Made by a program: the position numbers and the translations under genes
In this document: one piece after another, positions 45,662 through 52,840 of the stretch
How positions within the stretch are numbered: position 1 is the first letter of the stretch
Layout of the letters: the number at the start of each line of letters is the position of its first letter
Assembly (NCBI RefSeq): GCF_036227605.1
Contig: NZ_CP109487.1
Span: 3,794,001 to 3,858,000, forward strand
DNA length: 64,000 nt
Source of the DNA: Streptomyces sp. NBC_01439
Lineage (GTDB): Bacteria > Actinomycetota > Actinomycetes > Streptomycetales > Streptomycetaceae
Reading direction: 5' to 3'
Notes under the pieces: model-generated
Told to the model about the DNA's origin: nothing
The model's database searches: none
The model's input: only the letters and a program-made list of their open reading frames with translations

Positions 45662-46072
45662 TCAGCCGAGCCGGCGGTCCTCGGGGGCGATCGGGACGTC
45701 GTTGATGCTCGCCTCGCGGCGGCGCATCAGACCGTCGTCCGCGAACTCCCACTGCTCGTTGCCGTGGCTGCGGAACCACTGGCCGCCGGCGTCGTGCCAC
45801 TCGTACTCGAAGCGCACGGAGATGCGGTTGCCGGTGAAGGCCCACAACTCCTTGCGGAGCCGGTAGTCGAGCTCGCGCTCCCACTTGTCGGCGAGGAACG
45901 CGCGGATCTCGGCGCGGCCGGTGAGGAAGCGGTCCCGGTTGCGCCATACCGAGTCCTCCGTGTACGCGAGGGCGACCCGCTCGGGATCGCGGCTGTTCCA
46001 GGCGTCTTCGGCAGCCTGGACCTTGGCGCGCGCGGACTCTTCGGTGAAGGGCGGCAGGGGCGGACGTGTCAC
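45662..46072 (-). CDS. DUF1348 (SnoaL/NTF2-like) family protein
   Basis: 136 residues. The sequence [20 protein letters not shown] then [60 protein letters not shown] and the terminal [11 protein letters not shown] matches the DUF1348 family, an NTF2-like cone-fold. Function is unknown. It is divergent from a TetR gene with two perfect operators between, which strongly suggests the TetR controls it. Confidence 0.87.
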   Translation of the reverse strand: MTRPPLPPFTEESARAKVQAAEDAWNSRDPERVALAYTEDSVWRNRDRFLTGRAEIRAFLADKWERELDYRLRKELWAFTGNRISVRFEYEWHDAGGQWFRSHGNEQWEFADDGLMRRREASINDVPIAPEDRRLG

Positions 46073-46097
46073 GGCGGAACCTCCGGAAGGGAAGGGT

Positions 46098-46146
46098 GAG
46101 AACGCTCGTTCTCCTCGCCGCCCACCGTACGAGAACGACCGTTCTC
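46098..46146. promoter_or_regulatory. two TetR operators in a divergent promoter
   Basis: Two 16-bp sites of form GAGAACG-NN-CGTTCTC, at 46098-46113 and 46131-46146, each fully symmetrical at defined bases. Their centres are 33 bases apart, about three helical turns, so dimers would bind on the same face. They lie between the DUF1348 start (46072) and the TetR start (46178). Confidence 0.8.
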
Positions 46147-46177
46147 ACCGCAAGGGGAAACGGGCTACCCTGCCCTC

Positions 46178-46705
46178 ATGGACGATGAAGAGGCACGCAC
46201 CCGACTGCTGGACGCGGCGGAGGAGCTGTTCTACCGGCACGGCATCCAGGCCGTCGGCATGGACCGCATCCGCACCGCCTCCGGGGTACCCCTCAAGCGC
46301 CTCTACCGCCTCTTCCCCGCGAAGGAATCCCTGGTCACGGCCTACCTGGAACGCCGCGACCGGCGCTGGCTGGACTCCCTGCGCACCGCGGCCCTCGCCC
46401 CGGCGCAGCCACGAGCGCGCGTGCTCGCGGTCTTCGACTGGCTGGCGGACTGGTTCACCGAGCCCGACTTCCGGGGCTGCGCGTTCCTCAACGCGTACGG
46501 GGAGTTGGGGGCGGCGGCCCCGGAGGTCGTCCGCACCCACAAGGTCGAACTCCACGCCCTGCTGACCGACCTGACCGCCGACCCCGCGCTCGCCGACCGG
46601 CTGCTGATCCTGACCGAGGGAGCGACGGCGGTGGCCGCCCTCACCCCCGGCCCGGAGCCGGCGCGCCGAGCCCGGGAGATCGCGGAGCTCCTCCTGGGGG
46701 AGTGA
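46178..46705 (+). CDS. TetR-family regulator
   Basis: 175 residues. HTH: DDEEARTRLLDAAEELFYRH, GIQAVGMDRIRTASGVPLKR, LYRLFPAKESLV. The C-terminal domain (WLADWFTEPDFRGCAFLNAY) is of the TetR_C type seen in small AcrR-like repressors. No SD is visible; TACCCT at 46166-46171 six bases before the ATG suggests leaderless translation. It likely represses itself and the divergent DUF1348 gene. Confidence 0.88.
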   Translation: MDDEEARTRLLDAAEELFYRHGIQAVGMDRIRTASGVPLKRLYRLFPAKESLVTAYLERRDRRWLDSLRTAALAPAQPRARVLAVFDWLADWFTEPDFRGCAFLNAYGELGAAAPEVVRTHKVELHALLTDLTADPALADRLLILTEGATAVAALTPGPEPARRAREIAELLLGE

Positions 46706-46799
46706 CGCAGGTCACGCCACACCGGTCCGTTGGACTGTCACATCCGGGCCGCGTGTTCCGTCAGAGCTGTGTAACGACCGACACGGCAAGGGGATCACG

Positions 46800-47273
46800 A
46801 TGGAAGCGCGTCTCAACTTCTACGGCAACGCGGTCGCGACCAAGTTCGCCCGGTACATCAACTCCGCGGGCAAGGTCATCTCGGACTCGACCCTGCCGCA
46901 CGCCACGCAGGAGCTCGTGAAGCTCCGGGCCAGCCAGATCAACGGCTGCGGGTTCTGCACCGACATGCACTTCAAGGACGCTTCGCACGCCGGGGAGGAC
47001 CCGGTGCGGCTGAACCTGGTCGCGGCCTGGCGCGAGGCGAAGGTGTTCACCGACGCCGAGCGGGCCGCCCTGGAACTGACCGAGCAGGGCACCCGCATCG
47101 CCGACGCGGCAGGCGGCGTCACGGACGAGGCGTGGGCCGACGCCGCCAAGTACTACGACGAGGACCAGCTGGCCGCACTGGTCACCCTCATCGCACTGAT
47201 CAACGCGTACAACCGGATGAACGTGATCGTCCAGCAGCCGGCGGGCGACTACCAGCCGGGCCAGTTCGGCTGA
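46800..47273 (+). CDS. carboxymuconolactone decarboxylase/AhpD-like protein
   Basis: 157 residues of the CMD/AhpD-like fold. The redox motif is NGCGFCTDMHFKD with C50, C53 and H57 in the AhpD arrangement (CxxC plus H). AIxLTE-like and TLIALINAYNRMNV helices follow. It may act in peroxide or thiol-disulfide chemistry, independently of ahpCD at 27.7-28.8 kb; it is not a decarboxylase by motif. It is monocistronic with a terminator. Confidence 0.86.
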   Translation: MEARLNFYGNAVATKFARYINSAGKVISDSTLPHATQELVKLRASQINGCGFCTDMHFKDASHAGEDPVRLNLVAAWREAKVFTDAERAALELTEQGTRIADAAGGVTDEAWADAAKYYDEDQLAALVTLIALINAYNRMNVIVQQPAGDYQPGQFG

Positions 47274-47281
47274 TCCCGCAC

Positions 47282-47316
47282 GCTGTCCGGCCCCCACAGG
47301 GGAGGGGCCGGACAGC
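47282..47316 (+). terminator. hairpin terminator
   Basis: A 13-bp perfect stem (47282-47294 with 47304-47316), nine bases after the CMD-family stop. Confidence 0.75.
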
Positions 47317-47430
47317 GGGCACCGCTGCGTGCCCTTCTCCGCGCCCGTCCTGGGTACGGGTACTCAGGACAAGACCCCGAACGTTCCCGACCATGGTGGA
47401 AGTGGAAGTCCACACACCCCTGGGGGAACG

Positions 47431-47748
47431 ATGACCGCTCGCACGCTCGCCCGCCTGACCCTCGCGAACCCCGCTTCGGTGATCTACCTGGGACTCGTCG
47501 GCATCGCGGTGGCCTACGCGACGGGCGTCACGCTGTTCGCCCCGGACCCCGGCTTCGTATGGGTACTGCCCGCGATGCTCGCGTTCCCGCTCTTCATGCT
47601 CGTGACGCTGATCCACGGCACGGCCCTCGGGGACGGCCTGCCCGCAACGTGGCTCCTCCTCGCCGAGCTGATCCTCTGCGTACTCGCCCAGTCGCTCGCC
47701 CTCGGCACGATGGTGGAAGCCTCCCGCGGCCGCCTCCGCCGCCGCTAG
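47431..47748 (+). CDS. small integral membrane protein
   Basis: 105 residues with three to four hydrophobic segments (ASVIYLGLVGIAVAYATGVT, VWVLPAMLAFPLFMLVTLIH, WLLLAELILCVLAQSLALGT) and a basic C-terminus (RGRLRRR). It resembles small actinobacterial membrane proteins of unknown function. Start ATG 47431 has GGGGGAA upstream. Its stop codon lies in the first copy of an 8-bp tandem repeat. Confidence 0.68.
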   Translation: MTARTLARLTLANPASVIYLGLVGIAVAYATGVTLFAPDPGFVWVLPAMLAFPLFMLVTLIHGTALGDGLPATWLLLAELILCVLAQSLALGTMVEASRGRLRRR

Positions 47749-47774
47749 CCCGCTAGCCCGCTAGCCCGCTAGCC
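47743..47774. repeat. 8-bp tandem repeat carrying the stop codons of both convergent genes
   Basis: CGCTAGCC repeated four times without interruption. Each copy holds CTAG, which reads TAG on both strands. The first copy gives the stop of the plus-strand membrane protein (47746-47748), and the fourth gives the stop of the minus-strand OmpA-domain protein (47771-47769). Confidence 0.9.
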
Positions 47775-48410
47775 GCCGCCCGTACTGCGGGGGAAGGTGA
47801 TCTCGACCCGGCGGTTCTTCTTGCGGCCCTCCTCAGTGCCGTTGTCGGCGATCGGGTAGTCCTCGCTGTAGCCGCGGACGTCGAAGACGACGTTCGGATC
47901 AGTAACGGTCTTGGCCAACTCGGCCTGCACGGCATCGGCCCGCTTCTTGGAGAGCTCCTTGCCGTGCTCGTAGCTGCCCTGGTCGTCGGTGAACCCGAAG
48001 ACGCGGATGCGGGTGGCCTTCTGCTGATTGATCTCCTGCGCAATGGCCTGGATCCGCGCGGCGGCCTGTGCGTTGAACACGGCACTGTCCTCGGGGAACA
48101 ACACCTCGGACTGCAGCGCCATCATGACGGTCTGATTGGTCTCCTGCCGCCGCTGCTCACCCCCGAGGTCCTCGACGACCTCGGCGATGTCCAGGACCTT
48201 GACGGGTGCGAGCGTGCCACCCTGCGGGATCTTGAGCCCGGGCGCCTTGGAGTCGATCTGCACGGGCGCGGCGGCGGACGGCTCTGTGCCGGGGGGTGCG
48301 GATGGCTTGACGTCGTCGGCATGGGCGCTGCTTGCACCGACGAAGTGAGCCCCGGCCATGACGAAAAGGACGACTGCCGTGGCGACTGTGGTGCGGTGGT
48401 TTTTTGTCAT
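47769..48410 (-). CDS. secreted OmpA-domain protein of the tad cluster
   Basis: 213 residues: signal peptide (VATAVVLFVMAGAHFVGASS, cut after AHA), a linker, and a C-terminal OmpA/MotB peptidoglycan-binding domain (about 95-205; LFPEDSAVFNAQAAARIQAI, RVFGFTDDQGSYEHGKELSK, KRADAVQAELAK, GRKKNRRVEITF). It would attach to the cell wall outside the membrane. Being last in the tad cluster, five bases after the lipoprotein gene, it may anchor the pilus machine in the wall of this Gram-positive cell. Its stop lies in an 8-bp tandem repeat. Confidence 0.85.
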   Translation of the reverse strand: MTKNHRTTVATAVVLFVMAGAHFVGASSAHADDVKPSAPPGTEPSAAAPVQIDSKAPGLKIPQGGTLAPVKVLDIAEVVEDLGGEQRRQETNQTVMMALQSEVLFPEDSAVFNAQAAARIQAIAQEINQQKATRIRVFGFTDDQGSYEHGKELSKKRADAVQAELAKTVTDPNVVFDVRGYSEDYPIADNGTEEGRKKNRRVEITFPRSTGGG

Positions 48411-48414
48411 GGGA

Positions 48415-49005
48415 TCACCCGGAGATCTTCAGACTGGCCGACGCGAAGGTTGGGAAGTTGAACTCGACCTCGCTGGTGCTCGCCGGAGGGGATGGGAATT
48501 GAGCGAAGAAGGGAACGGACTGACCGGCTTCGATGATGACCACGCCAGTGGTGCAGAGGCAGCGCCCCTCCGTGTCTCGGAGCACGTAGTACCTCTTCTT
48601 GCCCGCCTTGTCGACCAGGTTGACTCCGGCAACCGAGACACCACTCACATTGAGTTCGTTACCGCGCCAAGCCGCCGTGTTGCCGAAGGCCTTGTCACCG
48701 GTGTTCTTGATCTGTCCACTGACGGTCAGAAAGCCACCCGCGTCCCGGGCTGCCGAATTGATGGTCAGGACCACACCGGATTCGCCGTTCACGGTGGCCA
48801 GAACCTGAGCCGGAACAGAACTCTGGCTACCGCTTGCTGATGGCTGCGGCTGTGCGCCAACATCTGAACTCTTCACCGCCGCCGCAGTGGCTTGAGGCGC
48901 CTTGCCCTGTCCGTCGTCCCCGCATCCGGCCAAGGTAAGGACCAACGCCGCCGCAACCGCAGCAGCTGCTCCCCCACGGACCTTTACCGTGTACCGAACG
49001 CTCAT
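48415..49005 (-). CDS. lipoprotein of the tad cluster
   Basis: 196 residues. A signal peptide (AAAAVAAALVLTLAGC) with lipobox LAGC is followed by a Ser/Gln/Ala-rich linker, then a beta-rich domain (VVLTINSAARDAGGFLTVSG, DTEGRCLCTTGVVII) with a CLC pair. Function is unknown. It is five bases upstream of the OmpA-domain gene and 30 bases after the TadE/TadG-like gene, so all three are probably cotranscribed. Confidence 0.75.
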   Translation of the reverse strand: MSVRYTVKVRGGAAAAVAAALVLTLAGCGDDGQGKAPQATAAAVKSSDVGAQPQPSASGSQSSVPAQVLATVNGESGVVLTINSAARDAGGFLTVSGQIKNTGDKAFGNTAAWRGNELNVSGVSVAGVNLVDKAGKKRYYVLRDTEGRCLCTTGVVIIEAGQSVPFFAQFPSPPASTSEVEFNFPTFASASLKISG

Positions 49006-49035
49006 CTAAGCAGCTTCCTTGTCTCTCGTTCGCTG

Positions 49036-49662
49036 TCAGCTGGCAAGTCGCACGTCGAAGAGGCGATGCGCCAGCGTGCTCCATGGGTCCGGGTTCAGAG
49101 GGTCGAACCTGACGGTCTTCCCTCCCTTGCACTTGATGTCGACCAGGCCTGGTGACGGAGGACCGGTCGGGCCAGGAGTCGGCGTGCCCGAAGGGGTGAG
49201 AGCAGAGCCCAGCTCACATCGCGGCACAACCTCTGCCACCGCTTTGGCCTTGCCGTGCATGTCACGGGTGCCCGGCACGACTGAGTCTCCGACGGTGCCG
49301 TTGGTGGTCACCTCAACCGTGAAACGCAGCAACGACCGCGAACAGGTCCCCGTCGCATCGTTCAGCTGAGCAAAGTCCTCGGCTGCCCCGCAAGCCCCTT
49401 CCGTGTCAAAGGACTTCCCGTCCAGAATGTCCCGCCAGTCTTCGGGCTTGAGCGTGGCGAGGTCCAGACGTGGCAGCAGCTTGTCGCGGGCTTTCTGTGC
49501 CGCCGCCAAGGCGGCCGCATCAGCCGCTCCCTGCGCATCACTGCGGACGACGGCAGCCTGGCCGAACACGAAGAACGCGAGCGCGGCGAATACCAGCGCA
49601 ACCACGACCATCGCATATAGCGGGAAGGCCTGGCCCTGATCATTCGACCTCCGAGAGTTCAA
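49036..49662 (-). CDS. TadE/TadG-like pilus assembly protein
   Basis: 208 residues from TTG 49662, which overlaps the Flp stop as TTGA; no in-frame ATG or GTG is better placed. Near the N-terminus are SNDQGQAFPLYAMVVVALVF and AALAFFVFGQAAVVRSDAQG, the TadE/TadG pattern of one N-terminal membrane helix followed by AADAAALAAAQ. The rest is an extracytoplasmic domain with several Cys (EGACGAAEDF, TGTCSRS, PRCELG). It lies at the end of the tad cluster and is a likely pseudopilin or assembly protein. The start codon choice is the uncertain part. Confidence 0.72.
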   Translation of the reverse strand: MNSRRSNDQGQAFPLYAMVVVALVFAALAFFVFGQAAVVRSDAQGAADAAALAAAQKARDKLLPRLDLATLKPEDWRDILDGKSFDTEGACGAAEDFAQLNDATGTCSRSLLRFTVEVTTNGTVGDSVVPGTRDMHGKAKAVAEVVPRCELGSALTPSGTPTPGPTGPPSPGLVDIKCKGGKTVRFDPLNPDPWSTLAHRLFDVRLAS

Positions 49663-49907
49663 CGACCCGCGGTAAGGGTTCCGATCGCCGTCGTAATGCG
49701 GCCTACGATGGCCGTGCCGATACCCGTACCTACCATCGCGCCGATGATCACCACGACCACCAGGATGATGCCCAGGTATTCGAAGGCCGTCTGGCCGCGG
49801 TCGAGGTTCGCGTGGCGGTTGCGGAGCCTCGTCACGGCCGTGTCCGTCCAGCCGTTCACCCTGATCCGTGCCTCCACGGCGGCCTTCAGCAGCGTGTTCT
49901 GTGACAT
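49659..49907 (-). CDS. Flp-type pilin
   Basis: 82 residues from ATG 49907 (GGAGGG five bases upstream). A short N-terminal leader with basic residues (RNRHANLDRGQ) is followed by a prepilin cleavage region G-QTAFEYLG and a hydrophobic helix (IILVVVVIIGAMVGTGIGTA). The mature pilin is about 40 residues long, as in Flp/TadF-type pili. The Glu at the fifth mature position in QTAFE is the type IV hallmark. It is processed by a prepilin peptidase, presumably that at 36,727-37,500. Confidence 0.86.
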   Translation of the reverse strand: MSQNTLLKAAVEARIRVNGWTDTAVTRLRNRHANLDRGQTAFEYLGIILVVVVIIGAMVGTGIGTAIVGRITTAIGTLTAGR

Positions 49908-50017
49908 GGGGGTTCCCTCCCGGGCCGGTACCGGTGTCGATCTGCGGACGGTACGGCGAGTCACCAGTCGTCACCAAGGGTCCCGGGGCCCAATTACGGA
50001 CCCACTGCGCACTCTGT

Positions 50018-50704
50018 CTACCCATGACCGGTCACTCCTGGACGGGCGGTTCCCAGCCAGCGGGCGATCGCCTCGCTGCGCGTGGCGCTCTGGAGCTTCG
50101 CGAAGATGCGGTTGATGTGGTTCTTGACCGTCTTCTCGCTGATGAAGCAGGCCGCCGCGATCCGCTGGTTGCTCATCCCGGACGCGATCAGATCCATGAT
50201 CTCCACCTCCCGGGAACTCAGCCCGAAGACAACAGAGTTGTGCATCCGCTCAGAAGACTGTGTCACAGTTCGTTGCGGATGCGAAGAGGCCCGGAGCTCG
50301 GCGAGGAGGGCGCTCGCCGCCGTCGGGGTGAAGTGGGGGCGGCCCTGCGGGGCGTCGCGTACCGCCCTCAGCAGGTCGTCCGTCGTGAACTCGCCGTGGA
50401 CGAGGTAGCCGCCCGCCCCCAACGACAGGGCCTCGCAGATGATTTCGGCTTCCCTGCTGTACGTCAGCATCAGTACGGGAGCCAGCTGCACCAGGTGCGG
50501 CAGTGCGGAGATCCCGTCCACCCCCGGCATCCGGACGTCCAGCAGGATCACGTCCGGGGCGTGCCTGCGGGTCAGGCTCAGGGCTTCGCGTCCGTCCGCA
50601 GCCTGGGCGATGACGTCGAGGTCCTCGGCCGTGCCCAGGATGGCCGCCAGGCCCGCCCTGATGACCGGGTTGCCGTCCGCGATGAGCACGCTCAGCCGGG
50701 CCAT
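50018..50704 (-). CDS. LuxR/NarL-type response regulator in the tad cluster
   Basis: 228 residues. Receiver domain about 5-120 with the phosphoacceptor Asp in DVILLDVRMPGVDG (near residue 54), then a C-terminal LuxR HTH (about 160-220; LSSREVEIMDLIASGMSNQR, ISEKTVKNHINRIFAKLQ). No histidine kinase gene is in the window. The receiver has one acidic pocket residue fewer than usual (VLIADGNPV). Its place between tadC and flp suggests it controls pilus genes. Spacing to TadC is three bases. Confidence 0.88.
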   Translation of the reverse strand: MARLSVLIADGNPVIRAGLAAILGTAEDLDVIAQAADGREALSLTRRHAPDVILLDVRMPGVDGISALPHLVQLAPVLMLTYSREAEIICEALSLGAGGYLVHGEFTTDDLLRAVRDAPQGRPHFTPTAASALLAELRASSHPQRTVTQSSERMHNSVVFGLSSREVEIMDLIASGMSNQRIAAACFISEKTVKNHINRIFAKLQSATRSEAIARWLGTARPGVTGHG

Positions 50705-50707
50705 GGC

Positions 50708-51601
50708 TCAGCCACCCCCGAACAGCGCGTCGAAGTCGACGTTCGCGCCGTAGACGAAGCCGCAGACCAGCAGGATCAGCGTGCCGGGGAGCATGAACAT
50801 GGTCACCGCGAACGTCGCCTTCGGGACGGCCCGGGCCGCGCGGCGCCGGGCGCTCTGGGCGTCCGTACGGCGCATGTCCTCGGCGATCGCGATCAGGGTC
50901 TCGACGATCGGCGAGCCGAGCTCCTCGCCCTGCTGGAGGGCCATAACGAACTGCGCGACCTGCTCGCTGTCATTGCGGCGACGCAGTTCGTCGAAGGCCT
51001 GGCGGCGGCTGACGCCCATGTTCATCTGCTGCAGGGTGATGCGGATTTCGTCGGCCCAGGGGCCCTCGTACTTGTCCGCCACCCGCTCCAGCGCCTGCCG
51101 GAAGCCCAGCCCGGCGCTGACGACAACCGCGAGTACGTCCAGGAAGTCCGGCAGGGTCCGCTCGATGTGGTCGCGGCGGACCCGGATCGCCGACCACAGA
51201 CCCGCCTCGATCCAGAACAGGCCGAAGGCCACCATGAAGAGCGCGGCGACCAGCTGGCCGTTGATCAGCATTGAGAAGGCGCCGAGGGCGCCCAGTGCGC
51301 CGTACACCGCGCGCCGTGCCGCGTAGCGGTCGATCGTCAAGCCCGCCGGGTTGCCCGCCATGTCGATCTGGCGGCGCTTGCGTGCGACCCGCGCCGGCCC
51401 CATCAGGCGCAGCACCGCCGGGGCCCAGCGGATGCCCATCCGGTCCACGAGGGAGCCGACCGCCGTCGTGCGGGTGGCCCCGACCTCCAGGGCGAGCGCG
51501 AGGTCCGTGGGCAGCTTCACGTCCGCGCGGTAGAGGCGGATGCCGTGGAACGCGCCGAGGACCGACAGGGCCACGGCCAGTGCGAGCAGGAGTCCGGTCA
51601 T
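50708..51601 (-). CDS. TadC-like inner membrane platform protein
   Basis: 297 residues from ATG 51601; ATG 51625 also exists and would overlap tadB by eight bases. One N-terminal membrane segment is followed by a type II secretion F domain (LPDFLDVLAVVVSAGLGFRQ, ALERVADKYEGPWADEIRIT, MALQQGEELGSPIVETL) and two C-terminal membrane segments ending FVYGANVDFDALFGGG. Together with TadB it forms the membrane platform that couples TadA to pilin polymerisation. Confidence 0.87.
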   Translation of the reverse strand: MTGLLLALAVALSVLGAFHGIRLYRADVKLPTDLALALEVGATRTTAVGSLVDRMGIRWAPAVLRLMGPARVARKRRQIDMAGNPAGLTIDRYAARRAVYGALGALGAFSMLINGQLVAALFMVAFGLFWIEAGLWSAIRVRRDHIERTLPDFLDVLAVVVSAGLGFRQALERVADKYEGPWADEIRITLQQMNMGVSRRQAFDELRRRNDSEQVAQFVMALQQGEELGSPIVETLIAIAEDMRRTDAQSARRRAARAVPKATFAVTMFMLPGTLILLVCGFVYGANVDFDALFGGG

Positions 51602-51617
51602 CGTTCCGTCCGCCCCC

Positions 51618-52565
51618 TCACACATCGATCTTCGACAGGCGGCGGATGAGGACGAAGCCCAGGGCGAAGAGGCCGAGGGCGATGAGCACGGCCGTCTGGC
51701 CGAGGAACGCGCCCGTCATCCGGTCGAGCGCGCCGGGCATCATCAGGTCGACCAGCAGCAGGGAGCCGAGGCCGATGGCGGGGACCAGGTACGCCGTCAC
51801 CGTGACTTGGGAGAGCTGGGTGCGGATCTCGCGCCGCGTCTCCTTGCGCTGCTCCAGCGTCACGGTGAGGTTGCGCAGGCTGTCCACGATCGCGCCGCCC
51901 GCGCGGGCCGACAGGACGAGGGTGGAGACGAGGACGACCAGTTCCCGGGACGGCAGGCGCTCGGTGAGTTCGCCGAGGGACTCATCGATCGAGTGGCCGA
52001 CGGCGAGGCGGTCGGCGACGCGCGCCAGTTCCTCGCCCGCCGGTGCCTCCAGTTCCTCGGCCGCGATGCCGATGGCCGTGCGCAGCGCCAGCCCGGCCTG
52101 GGTGGCGTTGGCCAGGATGCGGGCCAGGTCGGGGAGTTGGTTGATGAACCGTTCCGTACGCCGTGACCGCTGCCAGTTGAGGAAGGCGTTCGCCGCCCAG
52201 ATGCCGATGGCACCGGCCACCGGGCCGAAGAACGGCGCGAGGAGGGAGGACGCGATGAGCCACACCCCCGCGATCGAACCCAGCATGTAGACGAAGAACT
52301 CGCCGGGGGTGAGATCCAGTCCGGTGGTCGCCAGCTTCAGCTCGATGCGGCGGCCGAGCTTCGTCTGGCGCAGCCGCCGGTCGACGCCCCGGAAGCGGCG
52401 CCGCCGGCCCAGGGGCTCCGGCATGCCGCTCGCCGAGAGGCGCTCGATCAGGGCGGCGTGCTGGGCGCGCCCGGCGACGTACGCCTGGAGTCCGGCGACG
52501 ACGAGCACGCAGGCCAGCAGGGTAACGCCGAGGGTGAGGAGGATGAGTGGGTTCACTTGATTCAT
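51618..52565 (-). CDS. TadB-like inner membrane platform protein
   Basis: 315 residues, ATG 52565. One N-terminal membrane segment, a cytoplasmic region, two mid membrane segments and a T2SSF domain (LPDLARILANATQAGLALRT, VSTLVLSARAGGAIVDSLRN, ETRREIRTQLSQVTVTAYLV) are followed by two C-terminal segments. The ATG would overlap the stop of the uninterrupted tadA as ATGA. The inserted IS element now begins about 25 bases upstream on this strand and separates it from tadA. Confidence 0.9.
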   Translation of the reverse strand: MNQVNPLILLTLGVTLLACVLVVAGLQAYVAGRAQHAALIERLSASGMPEPLGRRRRFRGVDRRLRQTKLGRRIELKLATTGLDLTPGEFFVYMLGSIAGVWLIASSLLAPFFGPVAGAIGIWAANAFLNWQRSRRTERFINQLPDLARILANATQAGLALRTAIGIAAEELEAPAGEELARVADRLAVGHSIDESLGELTERLPSRELVVLVSTLVLSARAGGAIVDSLRNLTVTLEQRKETRREIRTQLSQVTVTAYLVPAIGLGSLLLVDLMMPGALDRMTGAFLGQTAVLIALGLFALGFVLIRRLSKIDV

Positions 52566-52646
52566 CCGAGGACGCCCCGGCCTTCGGTCAGGGAAGAAAT
52601 CCTGCTCTTGCGGAGCAGGGCAGGGAATGACGGATCGCCGTCAGGG

Positions 52647-52799
52647 CTATGCGTCGTCTGCCACGGGAGCGGCGCGCTCGGCCTCCAAGCGACACAGGAT
52701 CTCGGAGTTGAGGGACCGGCGGGCGGACTTGGCATGAGCAACCAGCCACGCGTGGAGATCTGCTGGGAGCCTGAGCGTGATGCGCACTTCATGGTCCAT
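52647..52799 (-). CDS. Arc-like ribbon-helix-helix protein carried by the IS element
   Basis: A 50-residue ORF (ATG 52799, stop 52647). The sequence DHEVRITLRLPADLHAWLVA then HAKSARRSLNSEILCRLEAE is the Arc/Mnt-type ribbon-helix-helix pattern, with a beta strand (VRITLRLP) and two helices; S-LNSEI is the conserved start of helix 2. It ends AAPVADDA. It is divergent from tnpB, 29 bases apart. TACAAT (52812-52807) lies seven bases before its ATG, suggesting a leaderless mRNA. It probably represses itself and tnpB. Confidence 0.8.
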   Translation of the reverse strand: MDHEVRITLRLPADLHAWLVAHAKSARRSLNSEILCRLEAERAAPVADDA

Positions 52800-52821
52800 G
52801 CTTCCAATTGTAGTGGCAGAA

Positions 52822-52840
52822 TGGTGTCATGACGACACCA
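52822..52840. promoter_or_regulatory. inverted repeat over the tnpB start codon
   Basis: TGGTGTC (52822-52828), a five-base spacer beginning with the tnpB ATG, then GACACCA (52834-52840); the arms are perfect. It lies between and over the divergent starts of the Arc-like and tnpB genes and is a plausible operator for the Arc-like protein. Confidence 0.6.
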
